Shown: positions 46,420-58,507 of the stretch, one piece after another
Layout: every line of letters begins with the position of its first letter
How positions within the stretch are numbered: position 1 is the stretch's first letter
Source: Dasypus novemcinctus
Taxonomy: Eukaryota > Chordata > Mammalia > Cingulata > Dasypodidae
Direction of reading: 5' to 3'
Length of the DNA: 64,000 nt
Assembly: GCF_030445035.2 (NCBI RefSeq)
Contig: NC_080678.1
Location: forward strand, 114,492,599 to 114,556,598
The notes under the pieces: model-generated
The model's database searches: none
The model's input: only the letters and a program-made list of their open reading frames with translations
What the model was told of the DNA's origin: nothing
Position numbers and translations under genes: made by a program

Positions 46420-47530
46420 CAGATCTGGATGTGGAGAAATTGGAACCCTTATACATTGCTAGGGGGAACATTAGATGGCAGTTTGGCATGTCCTCAAAAA
46501 GTTAGCATGGGGTGGCGGACTTGGCCCAGTGGTTAGGGCGTCCGTCTGCCACATGGGAGGTCCGTGGTTCAAACCCCGGGCCTCCTTGACCCATGTGGAG
46601 CTGGCCCATGTGCAGTGCGGATGCGTGCAAGGAGTGCCCTGCCACGCAGGGGTATCCCTGGCGTAGGGGAGCCCCGCGCTCAAGGAGTGCACCCCATAAG
46701 GAGAGCCGCCCAGCGCGAAAGAAAGTGCAGCCTGCCCAGGAATGGCGCCGCACACACGGAGAGTGACACAAGATGACACGACAAAAAGAAACACAGATTC
46801 CCGTCAATAACAGAAGCGGACAAAGAACACGCAGCAAATAGACAATAGACAATAACAGAAGCGGACAAAGAACACGCAGCAAATAGACACAGAGAACAGA
46901 CAACCGGGGTGGGGGGGAAGGGGAGAGAAATAAATAAATAAAATAAATCTTAAAAAAAAAAAGTTAGCATGGGTGTTACCTGGTGACGCAGCGACCCACT
47001 CCTAGGTATAAAGCCAAGGTAACCGAGAACTTGTCCACACAAAACTGTGAACAAACGTTCATGGCAGCATCGGTCACTGTAGCCGCAGGGTGGAAACAAC
47101 GCAAATGTCCACTGACGGATGGATGGATGAGGAGAATGTGGTCTACCCGTACAGCAGCGTACTATTCAGCCAGAAACAGGAATGACGTTTTGGTGCACGC
47201 TGCAATGTGCATGAGCCTGGAAACCATTATTTTGAATGAAAGCCGCCAGACACAGACGGTCACGTATTGCAGGATTCCTTTCCATGAAATGTCCAGAAGA
47301 GGTAAATCCGTCGAGACTCAGCACAGATGAGCGGTTTCCGGGAGCTGAGGGGAGGAGGACCAGAGAGCCCCTGCTTCATGGGTACAGGATTTATCTTCGG
47401 GGTGATGGAAATGTTCTGGAATTGTGTGGCAGTGGTGATTGCACAACCTCATAAAGATACTAAATACCAACTGAAGTTTTACTTTAAAAGGGTGAATTAG
47501 ATCTCAGAAAGGCTCCATCACACACAAAAA
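46420..47530 (+). repeat. L1 3' end, sense strand, interrupted by a SINE
   Basis: Left part (gatgtggagaaattggaacc, ttgctagggggaacattaga) and right part (cacaaaactgtgaacaaacg, ttcatggcagcatc, gtggaaacaacgcaaatgtc) join across the SINE at 46512-46957. One of few sense-strand L1 pieces here. Confidence 0.8.
46512..46957 (+). repeat. DAS-III-type long SINE with exact target duplication and internal duplication
   Basis: Full copy with head tggcggacttggcccagtgg and B box ggttcaaaccccggg. The 16-bp flank aaaaagttagcatggg is identical at 46496-46511 and 46958-46973. Near 46804-46890 a block of about 40 bp (acagaagcggacaaagaaca and onward) is present twice in tandem. Confidence 0.95.
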
Positions 47531-48474
47531 ATCTGCCCTCATGAAGCATAAAACTTCTTTGCCTCCAAATCTGACTCTTTCTTCCGGAGGTACATGGCTT
47601 TGACAGGCAGCCAGACTGAGAGTTGCATCTCCATTCTCTTCGCCTCCTTCCCTGTCCTGTCCCCCTCCTCCCAAATAAAGTGGGGGTGTTTTCTGTCGGC
47701 CCCTTTGCCCATCCCCTGGTTTCTTTTTCCTGAAGGCTTGTCCCGCGGGGCAGGACTAAATGCCCGTGCTCCAGGCTCCACAGGTCCTTCATTGGCACTG
47801 GCTGTCACCGGGCAAGTGCCGCCGCCTTGGCGGCTGGGGGAGGAGTGGCCTGGCCACCGCGGGGACTGTGTCCAGCTGCCGGGGCTGCCCGTGCCCCCTC
47901 CGCCAGGGCAGCAGGCCCCAGGTTTGTGCCCTGCGGGGCCTGGGGGGCAAAGGTCGGTCTCCAGGGACAAGGCGGTTTTGTGGCTCGCTTCCTCCCACGC
48001 CTTGTCAACGTGAAGAGGCCCTTGCTGGGTAAAAGGTGCTGTTTGACTTGTGTGTTTGCTTGAGGGATTTGTGGGGCCCTTCTGCCCTCGGTATGGTTTA
48101 TCTCACAGGAAGTGAGGCTGCCCTGGTGGGCGGGGCTTCGTGGGCCTGGGTCCGGGCCCCGTTCCCTCTTGGGCAGATGGGCGCTTTGCCCTCTGAGTGT
48201 GTGGAGGGGACGGGGAGGGCCGCGGCCCGGATGTGGACAGGGGGCTGCGGCATTTTGGGTTCTTCTTGGCTGTCTTGGGGATGCCCCAGTGACCAGGGCA
48301 GGGGCTGCCGAGCCTTGGCTGGGGAAGCAGGTACAGGATGTGTGCCTGTCTGTTTTCTTTACTGAAATTGTACGTCTTCTTTGGTCAAACAGGCCATGAA
48401 CAATAACCAACACCCTCTTCAACAGCCGTGCAGTTACCAACCCCTACTGCAGCCCCAGGTTCCCTCCTGAAAGG
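47531..48474. other. GC-rich DLG5 intron, no feature recognised
   Basis: Overlapping chance frames on both strands. No exon of DLG5 or of another gene was recognised. Confidence 0.5.
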
Positions 48475-48860
48475 GGACTCCTCCGGTCACCCCTGACATC
48501 TAATTTCGTAGATAGTTTTCTGTGTCATACTTAACATATGCACAGAGTTCATTTTCATTTCCTGCAACCTGCCTTTACTCCTAACCCAACAATATACCGT
48601 GGGTTTCCTTGTAGTTTTCTTTCAGTTCGGAACTCCCAGCCAAGTGTTCCGTGGCTTCGTTGTCAGGGATGGCCTAACCCTGTTCTCCGTGTGTTAAGCA
48701 CCTTGGTTGTTTGCACTTTCATCCTGTTACAAATAATCTTTCCCGGGACATGCTTACGTCTGCCCTCATTCTTTTTTCCACATTTTCTTAGGTTTGACTC
48801 TTAGAGATAAAATTGCTGGGTTCAAGGCAAAGCACATTTTCTCTTTTTATAGGCTCTGCC
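48475..48860 (-). repeat. Old LINE sequence, antisense
   Basis: Reversed LINE-like stretch: ttactcctaacccaacaata, cttcgttgtcagggatggcc, ttagagataaaattgctggg. Confidence 0.5.
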
Positions 48861-50829
48861 AGTTTATTTGAGAAACTCATAAGGCCCCTGGAGCTCTTCT
48901 CTTTCTTGCCCTGGCCCCTGTCTTTAAAATACAGTATTTTTCTTCTGTAGTTCCTGAAAGTTGACTTTCTTTTCCCAGGAACCACAGGCTAATGCCCTGT
49001 CATGGGCCCAGAGGGAGGGGCAAAGGGGTTTCTTGGTCCCTGAAGGACACGTCTGGGGAGAAGCGCAGATAATGAGCGTTTTGACCCGCCTTGAGTGCAG
49101 ACCCAGGTGCGTTCTCTTCTTGCTCTGCTTGCCTTCTAGAGCCGCTCCTGCCGCGGCTGTCGTGCAGCGTGGATAGAGCGGAATGCGGGGCTTGGTCCTT
49201 CCCTCCCGCCACTCCCACCCCGTCCTCCCAGGCAGACTGTCGGGAGCTCGGGCCTGGGGAGTCATCTCTGGAGACCGCTGCCTGCCTGGGACGAGAAGGA
49301 CGGTAGGATCCCAGGCTGGGTGTAAATGCTCTCCCTCGGACCTCCACCGCCCTTGGGCTGGCAGGCTGAATGTTTGGCTGCAGTTGCGTGTGCGTTTATG
49401 TACGTCTCACCGTTGACTGCGACTCAGTGTGTGGGAAACTAGCTCCTAAGAACACTGTCTTCTAACGGTGTAAAGGAAAAAGTTTGGACTACTAGGATAG
49501 CTTTTCAAATTTTCAAATTTCCTGGTCTGCGCTGAGGCAGTGATTCCCCCCGATTTCTCCAGAGGCTGTCGATGGTGATGCGCAGAGGCGGCCCCGGCGC
49601 ACCTGCCTGTGGCAAGAGGTTGCGGAGCATGTGGGCACATGAGCACCTCTTCGGCTACTGTCCTGTGGAGAAAGGATTGTTCTATATGATTCCAGGGGTA
49701 GAAGAACAGGCTTTGAAGTTAGAGGAGGTGGATTTCAGCTCAGAGTAAGCCAGGCGTTCTTGTGCAGTCTGCTTGTGCATGAGCGTGGTTATAACACTGG
49801 TGGAAGTGGCCCCTCGGGGTCCCCTGTGACCCTGAGATTCTGTCATCTCCTTATCCCTGGGCTTGTCCCTGCGTGCCCTTGCTCACTGTGAACTTGTGAT
49901 TCACTTGGCCCTGAATTGTCCCCGGACTGTCAGGGTTTAAACTCAAGGCTGGGGTATTTGAAGGACTTACAATGCAGAGATGCCAAACCATCATATAGAC
50001 TCCAAATTCTGTCCCAGACATGTGAAATTGGGCTCTACCAGGTTTGTGTTCATTCACCTCCAGATGGCCTTTTAAATTATTTTGTTTCTCAGTGAAGCTT
50101 GTGAGACAAATCTGGAGAGCATTTGGCTGGTCTGCAACGGACTGCCCCCTTGTGGGCTACTTTGGGAATAACTGCAGTGCCTGGGCTGCACAGTAAACCA
50201 GATTGGACCTAATCGGGTTCTCACCTGGTTTAGGGAATGTTTGGTAATTGAATATTTGAAGTCTTTCTTTTCGAAGTTTTGAGTTATTTCCCATGAATAA
50301 GGGCAATACTTTGTAGTTACTGGAACTTTGCCAGACCTGGGTACAAGGTGTTGCTTGATCTAAAAGTCATGAGGGCTTTCTGTTGACTAAGTGTGTGACT
50401 CCCAGAAGAAGAGCAGGTGCTCAGAGTGTAACATGTTATTTGTACAGTTTAGGCACCATGAGCCACTTTGATCATTTAGGGAAGGTTTTATGTCACTGTA
50501 GGGAATGGTTTACCCTTCAAGTTCCTAGATACCAGCCAAGGGCCAGCCTTGCAAACAGGCCTTTTTCTGGATTTCTGTCCTTAAACACAGCCTTACGTCT
50601 GCAATGTTTATGGTTTTCTGCACAGTACTTAATAGAGATTTGTGAATGAATAAATCTGAATGAATCAGCCTCATGTGATGGCAGGGCCTGTGAATGAGAC
50701 AGCCAGATTCCCCCAGGCTAGAGGGTGGGGCCTTCCCTCCCAGATAGAAGTGTGGGTGTGCTGTGCTCTGGGCACAGCCCCCCCAGCCCCCACAGGCCCT
50801 GGGTGAGCCAGGCAGTCTCTGTCTCCAAG
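48861..50829. other. DLG5 intron before the coiled-coil exons
   Basis: Mostly unique-looking. The part 49940-50700 is AT-balanced with no recognised repeat. No DLG5 exon found. Confidence 0.45.
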
Positions 50830-51088
50830 TGCTGAAGCGCAGCGGGTCCTCGGAGATTCTCAACAAGCTGTACGACACGGCCATGGACAAGCTGGAGGGG
50901 GTCAAGAAGGACTACGACGCCCTGCGGAAGAGGTTCAGTGAGAAGGTGGCCATCCACAGCTCAGAACTGAACCTCCTGGAGCAGCTGGAGCGGGAGAACC
51001 AGCGGCTGCTGAAGCAGACGGACATGCTGACCCAGCAGAGGGACACCGCCATCCAGCTGCAGCACCAGTGCGCCCTCTCCTTGAGGAG
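50830..51088 (+). CDS. DLG5: DLG5 exon, coiled coil part 1
   Basis: This 259-nt exon enters in phase 1 after the acceptor ctccaag and leaves in phase 2 at the donor gtagga. It encodes about 86 residues, starting VLKRSGSSEILNKLYDTAMD and ending in QCALSLRR. The composition is rich in Glu, Lys, Gln and Leu with heptad spacing, as expected for the long central coiled coil of DLG5 (about residues 289-374 in human). About a dozen residues differ from human as I remember it, most of them conservative. The neighbouring upstream coding sequence expected before this exon is missing from the preceding 17.8 kb. Confidence 0.95.
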
Positions 51089-52393
51089 GTAGGAGCCGGG
51101 GGGCTGGGAGGGGGGCACGCGCGGGCAGAGCCTGCACCTGCCCCACCTTCTCTGAGAAGGGCGGGGGAGCTGCTTGAACTCCCCTGGGCGTGGGGGGGAA
51201 GGGGGCTAACCTCTGGGCTGGTGGTTATCTGCGAGGCTCCCAGCGCCTTCCGGGATTAAAACCAGCACAGGCTACTGGTCTCCAGGAAGCGTTGTTTTTG
51301 ACACCCAGTAAGTCTCATGAATTGTGGCTCCTTCCTCTCCCCTGAGTAGCTCTGAGTGCTCTGAGCTTGCTTTTTTCCTTTTCTTTCCTTTTCTTCCCTT
51401 CCTCCCTCCCTCCCTTCTCTCTCTCTCTTTCTTTCTTCTAATGCTGGTAATTCTTTTTTTTTAAAAAAAAACGTATCTATTTTATTGATACATATCAACA
51501 AAGCATGCAGTTCATCCAGGTTTCACCACAAGCGTTTCCATCTGTGTCAGTTACCCACCCAGAGAATAGGACAGCCACTTGTCTTAGGCATTGTTCCTTC
51601 CAAAGTTTTATTTTTAAATTAAGGAATATGATCTTCTTCAGGGCTGTGCTCCCTTCCTCCAAATAGTGTTTCGTAAGGAACGTTCCTGCACAACGCCAAT
51701 TCTCAGCAGTCTTCCTGGGCTTCTTAAGTAGACGTTTTCTCTTGATAAATAGGTTTGGAAATTGCTGGATTGAATTGCAAACAGGTTTCTTTACATCAGG
51801 ACCTCTCCGGGCCTTTTACTCTGGTATTGCGCAATGTGACTTGCCAAGAGTGGGGCACAGGATGCAGTGTTCCCAAACATAAGCCGCCAGAGCACCCAGC
51901 ATGTTTAGTGGGACCCTGTGCAGGACTGGGGTTTCAAGGAACAGCCTTTGAGAATGCCAGTCTCGCGCTGCAGGCCCTGACTTGCAGGTTGCCTTGCACG
52001 GGGCTGGCCGGAGCTGTGGTCTCTGTGCTGACTGACTTGAGGCCTTAGTGTCTGTGAAAACGTGGCGGTCGGACTCAACTTAGATCAAAGCTGCGTTGAG
52101 CTCCCGTGTGCTGGGCTGCTGCAGCCTTTATTTTTATTTTTTAAAGAACATGGCTTGGCTGTGGAAGATATAAGGTGTTATTTCTAGTAAAACGGGAGGC
52201 ATAAAATCCTCAGCTCAGCTTCTGGTATTTGTTAAAGGCTGAGAAAGATTCCAGGTTCACGGACACCAGGACTCCATAACTTTCCTTTGTCGGGGGTGTG
52301 GGAGAAAGGCGGTCCAGCGCAGTGGCCTCGGCCTAGCAGCTGACTGGGCAGGCCCCCCGCCCCTCCCCGGTGCCCTGGGCACCACTCCCCTAG
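51089..52393. other. DLG5 intron
   Basis: Contains a pyrimidine-rich low-complexity tract (about 51368-51440) and a short reversed L1 3' end (about 51450-51540, tattttattgatacatatca). The rest is unassigned. Confidence 0.55.
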
Positions 52394-52703
52394 GTTCAAG
52401 GCAATCCACCACGAGCTGAACAAGGCCACGACCCAGAATAAGGACCTGCAGTGGGAGATGGAGCTGCTGCAGTCGGAGCTGATGGAGCTGCGGACCACGC
52501 AAGCGAAGACCGCCAAGGAGTCGGAGAAGTACAAGGAGGAGCGGGATGCAGTGTACAGCAAGTACAAGCTCATCATGAGCGAGCGGGACCAGGTCATCTC
52601 TGAGCTGGACAAGCTGCAGACCGAGGTGGAGCTGGCCAAGTCCAAGCTCAAGAGCACATCTGAGAAGAAGGCGGCCAGTGAGGAGATGGAGGCACTGCGA
52701 CAG
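52394..52703 (+). CDS. DLG5: DLG5 exon, coiled coil part 2
   Basis: This 310-nt exon enters in phase 2 (acceptor cccctag, first base completes Arg) and leaves in phase 0 at the donor gtaggc. It encodes 103 residues from FKAIHHELNKATTQNKDLQW to EEMEALRQ. The heptad-rich sequence contains KAKTAKESEKYKEERD-type charged repeats typical of the DLG5 coiled coil (about human residues 375-477). Relative to human as I recall it, one Ser is lost near KLKSTSEKK, and Lys replaces Glu in ELAKSKLK. It is joined in frame to the exon at 57244. Confidence 0.96.
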
Positions 52704-55700
52704 GTAGGCAGGGGGACGGTGGCCGTCCAGCATCTTCTAAAGCAGCCAGGGAGGAGGGGGCTGCAGTGGGCACAGCGGCCGGTCAGAAGCCGCCTTCCGA
52801 GTTGGCACGAAGGCCTGCTCGTTTTCGCCTGAAACGCTGGCTGAGTTTCGGACGCTACCCAGGCACCCTCACACCCAGACCCATGGTGAAGCAATAGTAG
52901 ATAATCTTGAAAAGTCAGGGGCTAGAGCAAGGGCTTGCTCGTGAAGGAGAAAGATGCCGAGAGCAAGTCCCCAAAGCTGTCGATGGGTCTGGAAGTGTTC
53001 CCTCAGTCGTGGGCATTTGCTTATTAAAGGGGTGATCAGCATTCTTCCGGGAAGATGTTATCCTGGGTTGACCCTGAAGCCCTCCTCCTCAAGCCTTGCT
53101 CCCTGGGGGCCTTACCTCCAGGGTCAAGGGAAGGCTTGCTCATTAGCACCAGCATTGGGCCACTCTGCTGGAATCCTGTGCCTTCAGTGTGGAGTTTTTG
53201 AAGACTTCCTACCTGGTCACCCCAGGCCTTCCTCATGGTCACTGCTGACCCCAAGGCCATCTGTGTCCAGCAGGAGCTCCCCCCATATTTGAGCTTCCCT
53301 TTTACATCTTTCAGCTCTGCTGTGTGCTGCTGAACTTGATCGTAGTGAATGTTCTCCCCATCAAAACCATCTGTTTATGCCTCTCCACGTTGCTGCTTTC
53401 CTTGGCAGCTCAGTCAGAATGTAGGTTTTAAGGTTGGTCTGTGAGAAACAAGAAGCAAGGTGTTATGGGTGGGGCAGCTTGGCAGGGGGAGGTGGGCACT
53501 GGGTGGTCACAGCCAGACCCCTCCCCTCTACCAAGCATGGCACAGGGCTGGTGCCTGAGAGGCGTCCAGGGCCCTGTGAGGCTTTCTTCCTGTGCCGGGG
53601 ATGCCAGGGGTGCCAGGGACCGCGGGCATGCGAGGGACACAGCCTTGTGCTTGCAGGGGACCTCCGCAGCCGGGGGCCGCTCTATGCTTCGGCTTCTTCA
53701 CCTGCAAAGAGGGGAAGACAGTGGCAGCTGCCTCCCAGGGCTGTGATGATCAAATGGTTGAATGTAGAAAAAGCACGTAGAGTGGGCCCCATGAGACTTA
53801 GGAACAACTTGACTCTACTTTTATTATTAAGGTTAGTATTATTCTCATCGGAAGCTTACTGCCCTGTGTATATCAGGTTGAACCATACGAAATCGTGTTT
53901 TTGTAGGTAAAAGAGGGTCACATAATGGCAATTTCATTCAAAAGGACTGAGACTTCTCTAGCTGGTGGTTGAAAAGCAATAGGGTATACTTTTTATGTTG
54001 ATGGATTTTTTGAAAAGATGTTGAAGGAATTTCTAATAAGGAAAGTTAATGCATTAGAACTCCGTAATGGTCCCAGGAAAACTATCAACTCATTTTCGCC
54101 TTCTGGGATTTAAGTAATTAATTTTGGGGGTGGGGGCGAGTGGATATTGTCCATATCAGAAAGGGAAACAAAATGACTAGGAAGAAAACTGAAAATGACT
54201 GAGTCAGTAAGTAAACAAAAGGGTCAAGGAAGAGCAGATGCAGAAAAGTGGATGGCGCAGGTGACGTGCAGTGGGGCGGCAGGGCTGCCTGGGGGGCATC
54301 TGCCGCTGGAGGAGTTGTGCCCTTTGAGGAAGTCTGAAAACACAGGGAGTGTGGGCAGATCAATGCCCGCCTTGCCCTGGGTGCTAGCTCCAGGAACGAG
54401 CTCACTGCCGCCGGCTGCTTGCCCAGTGCACTCGAGAACAGAGTGCGCTTCCTGGACTGTGGGGGGGGTCTTGGCTGAGCATGGAGCCTGCCGGCCTGCT
54501 GAGCTGGAATCTTTTCTAGGCTCTGTTCCAAATCGGCAGGCGGGAGAGGAGAGCCTCTCCCTTCCCCGGCAGCCAAGAGCTTCTGGGGCTGAAATGCTCG
54601 GCTCCCTTCTGAACTTTGCCTGGCCTCCAGATGCACCACATCACCCAGTGGCCTGGGCCTTCCTGGGTCTGACCCTCTCCCTGGGCACACCTCCCTACTT
54701 TCCATGCCTTGCCACAGTGCCCTGTCCAGGGCCTCAGCCATGGTGACCTGCTCCCCAGATCTCAGAATCAGCTGCTTTTTGTCTCTGGTGCAATTCGGGC
54801 TTCCCTGGCAGTCTCTGCCCTTCTCTCTGCACCTCTCTTCCCTCCCTCCCTTCTACCTTCCTTTCCTTGGTCCACTCCCCTTCCCATGCCTTTCTCCTGA
54901 ATGGGCAGGAAGGGCCCAGGAGGTCCAGATGCCAATCAGGGCCTTTGCCCAGGCCTGGCACCAGCTCTGCTCTGGGCGCCAGGCCCACTGTGGATGCCAG
55001 GTCCTCTCCAGAATCTGGGTCTGCTCTGGGTGTTGGGTCAGCTCTGGACACCAGATCCCTCTGCCTTCCCTTCTGCTTCCCAGCTGCTGCGTGGGCCTGT
55101 CCTGGACCACGCCCCCAGCCTCTGGCCATCAGCTGACCTGGTCCAGTTGGGGTTTGTGGCCCTCTGGTGGACCAAGGTGCTGCCTGGGGCAGCGGGGGGT
55201 GGGGTGGGCACTGCCATTGGTCACAAGTTCTCCCCAGGTGCTGGGTCGCTTCCCAGGTCAGGCCCCTCCGACCAAGCCCCCAGCTCACAGAAAGGATGGC
55301 GTGGCTGCCTGGCACAGTGGCTGCTGCGTCCCTGCCCCCCCATCGCCCGGGCAACCGCAGTGCCCCTTTAGGAGCGGAGCTCAGCTGTGGTGGAGAGAGC
55401 CTGAGCAGTGTGGGAGAGGAAAGGAGCAGGAAGGAGTTTTGGAGCTATTCAGGAGCAGGGAAGGCAGCAGGAGATGGGACTCTGAGAGGAGCGTCTGGGG
55501 GGCTGGGCTGCAGCCCAGGGGCCTTTTGAATTAGCCTCAGGCCTGGGCCAGGCGAGTGGTGGGAAAACCAGCATGTTCTTCCCCAACCTGGGGCCCCAGC
55601 CCCGCCCAGGGGCTGTGGGGAGAGACCTTGGGGGGTGCATGGTGTAGAGGGAGGAACTCTGGAGTGAGAGTTGGAAGGCCGGGGTCCGGGCTCAGCGCTC

Positions 55701-57243
55701 CCACCAGCGGGGGCCTTGGAGGACCTCTCGGATCCTGAGGTTCCTCGGCAGCAAACCAGGCTCCCACAGAGGGCCCTCTCGGGGCCTCTCAGCTCCCGAA
55801 TTGCAGCGCTCCTTATGAGTTACCGCCTTCCTGCCCCTCCACAGACCTAAGTGCAGAGCTGCTGTGCTGCTTACAAGGAAATAGTCTTTTTGGATGAATT
55901 CACTTCTGGGACCCACAGGGCTGAGGGGCCCAGGGGGAGGGAGAAGGGGAGGGGGAAAGCTGCCTCCCCTTGGGGTCTCCACCTCTGGACGGCAAAGTGA
56001 GATGGCTCTGTACCAGAGTGGAACTAGGTACTAAGACCTCTCAGATCCTGAACTCGATGAATCCTGAGCAGAGTAAAACGGCAGGTTTTAAGAGTGTGAT
56101 TCCTGAACGTGTTGCTTATTATAACACTTGACAGAAGAGTAATACAAATAAGGGTTTCCTTTCAAAATAGCAAACTGAACACTGCATAAGAGTGAAGAGA
56201 ACTGCGGAAAATGGAAAGTAAAGTGATTGAAATTGATCTTGTGAAATGTGAGGTCTGAGCAGAGCGGGTCAGAGGCCTTGCTGATTTCCGGCGTATTTGT
56301 GGTGCAGTTGCCCCAGCCCTTTCCAACACTGCTTGAGAGGTGGGGGCAGCTCCAGGGTGACGCCTAGGATCTTCCCCTGTCTCCTTCGTCCTGGTGTCTT
56401 GGTGAGGACCCGAGGTCTTTTTGAATTTGTTTTCAGCAGAGGCGGTTCTCTTCTCTTCCATGGAGAGGTAGCTGGGTATGCTCTTCATTTGTCTTCCTTG
56501 GCCTTATGCAGAGGTGGAGATGGCCCATGTGGAAATGAATGTCATGGTCATACGCGGCTTGCCGTTGAGCTCGAAGCAGAGATGGTTTTTGCGCTAGACA
56601 CTTGTTTTGTCATTTGGCCTTTTTCCCTTCTTAAAGTTTGTAGAAGCATAGAGAGAGCTTTCTACATGAGTGCTTATAAAAGTTCAATATGAGATTTTAG
56701 TGGAGCATGCAATTCTTTGAGGAGGTGTCAAGATACAGATGCTTCATATTTCAGCTTTTTAAGCAAGCTGAGATAAACAGTTCTTCAGCAAAAATTCCTG
56801 GAGTTTTAGCCTTTAAAAATAATGCAGCCTGCCAGATTATAAAAACCGGTATGGCAGACACAGAAGGTGGGGCAAGCATTCTTTTCCTGCCTGGAGCGTG
56901 GGGGCAGTGCAGCCTCGCCCCATGACGTTTTGTTGCCAGCCCTTTAGAGAGATGTAGCACGCTCTTGCAGATAGAAGCCAGTTAGGGGCTGGCCAGGGCG
57001 TCTGACAAAGCCCTCAGCCGGGGCCTCCGCTGAGCCGGGCGTGGACTGGGCCCCTCATCAGGAGCCCGAGCTGTGGCTGTGGACATGGGGGTTGCGGGCC
57101 CAGGAGAAGGAGCGGCTGTTGGCTTTGGCTGTGGCTGTGATCTGAGCCTCCCCCAAGCCTAGAGCTTTGGCTCCAGCCCTGATCCTGGTAGGAGCCAGAA
57201 AGCCCCACAAAAGTCCCCTCTGCTTGTCCCCTCACCCTCCCAG
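52704..57243. other. DLG5 intron, poor in young repeats
   Basis: A MIR-like fragment lies at about 53690-53800 (cttcttcacctgcaaagagg). Degenerate short tandem repeats built on ctgctctgggygccagg occur at about 54940-55080. Long open frames at 54.1-55.5 kb on both strands look like by-products of GC-rich DNA. No SINE insertion was seen over 4.5 kb. Confidence 0.5.
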
Positions 57244-57428
57244 ATCAAAGACACAGTGACAATGGACGCCGGGAGGGCCAACAAGGAGGTCGAAATCCTT
57301 CGAAAGCAGTACAAGGCTTTGTGCCAGGAGCTGAAGGAAGCCCTCCAGGAGGCAGATGTGGCCAAGTGCCGGCGGGACTGGGCCTTCCAGGAGCGAGACA
57401 AGATCGTGGCAGAGCGTGACAGCATCCG
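57244..57428 (+). CDS. DLG5: DLG5 exon, coiled coil part 3
   Basis: This 185-nt exon enters in phase 0 after a pyrimidine-rich acceptor (cctcccag) and leaves in phase 2 at the donor gtaggc. It encodes 61 full codons, starting IKDTVTMDAGRANKEVEILR and ending KIVAERDSIR (last Arg split). It is nearly identical to human DLG5 as remembered; the visible difference is Tyr for Cys in LRKQYKALCQ. It continues the coiled coil with no break in heptad character. The preceding intron of 4.5 kb contains almost no young repeats. Confidence 0.96.
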
Positions 57429-58262
57429 GTAGGCACCGCTCCCCCCCCCGGGGACCCTGCCAGTAGCGAGCCCCTTAGTGCGCAGTGTGGGCTGGAGGGT
57501 GTGACCAGGGAGGCCCCAGCAGGGGTGGGGAAGGAGTGGTGGGCTCCCTGTCTGCTCCCGCTCTGACCCTGCTCTGACCCTCTCTGTGGTTTCTCCGGGG
57601 TGCAGTCCTTGCTCAGGGCCCAGGTATGAGGTTTGGGGCCGTGGAGAGGTGGGGACCAGCCCCTGGGCACAGCAGCATCAGGTGGTTCCGGAAGTGGCAC
57701 AGAGCCCAGGCTCCCATGTTGCCAAGGCTGCCCATGCCCACCTCCTCTCTGGAACAGCTGAGGTAGTCCTAGGGTCCTCAAAGCCACAGGTCGCTTTAGG
57801 AGAGCCATGCCACACCTGGCCTGTGCCCTGGAGGGGCTCAGACCTGCAGAGGTGTGAGCCTGGGGCTCCCGCCTGGCTGTGGGTTGGGGGTGGCTCCAGA
57901 AAGCCCCTAGACAGGTGGGCTCTGCAGCACAGGCTGCCAGGTGGGCAGGGGGCTCATGGAAGAGGAGACCTCCCAGGTGGGTCTTGAGCCAGGTGGGAGT
58001 GAGCATCTGCAGGAGGGTGGGGCAGGGAGGAGGGTGGTCTGTAACTCCAGGCACGTTGAGGGGGAAACAGTGGGAAGAGCCTGGATCCTGCTGCTGCTTG
58101 CTCGGGGGTCCTCCCTGTCCCCTCGTCTCATGATGGACCCGGCCTGGATGATCACCCCCCGGCTCCCCAGCCTCCTTCTGTGCATCTAGAAGTGTCCATT
58201 GCAGGCCCTCGAGCTTTCCACGCCTCTTGTGCTGACCTTGCCCGCTGCCCCCTCTCTGCCAG
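57429..58262. other. DLG5 intron, no feature recognised
   Basis: GC-rich, with no repeat recognised and no alternative exon with convincing splice sites. Confidence 0.5.
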
Positions 58263-58388
58263 GACGCTGTGTGACAACCTGCGGCGGGAGCGGGACTGGG
58301 CGGTGAGCGAGCTGGCCGAGGCCCTGCGCAGCCTGGATGACACGCGCAAGCAGAAGAATGACATCAGCCGGGAGCTCAAGGAGCTCAA
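58263..58388 (+). CDS. DLG5: DLG5 exon, coiled coil part 4
   Basis: This 126-nt exon enters in phase 2 after the acceptor ctgccag and leaves in phase 2. It encodes TLCDNLRRERDWAVSELAEA and on to SRELKELK, with the last Lys split. The donor is gtatgc directly after ctcaa, weaker than the others in the gene, but it is the only position that keeps the join to EQMESQ in the next exon. One change from remembered human is Trp for Arg in RRERDWAVSE. If the donor were skipped the reading frame would stay open to about 58485. Confidence 0.95.
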
Positions 58389-58507
58389 GTATGCTGGGGT
58401 GGGTGCCTTGGGGACGAGGCAAGGGCTTTTCCCCGCGTGCAGCCTGGGCACCGTGTCCTTCTCTCTGCCCCACTCCATCAGTCCATAGGGCAGGTCTCAG
58501 TGCTGCC

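Noticed and set aside
54704..55534. Plus-strand open frame of 276 codons, with long frames also on the other strand
   Set aside because: It lies in GC-rich DNA with degenerate short repeats, overlaps long frames in other phases, lies within a DLG5 intron, and has no recognisable domain or splice context.
58389..58486. Possible longer DLG5 exon by skipping the weak donor gtatgc
   Set aside because: The human order of residues requires the join to EQMESQ at 61635, and the extension encodes no coiled-coil sequence.
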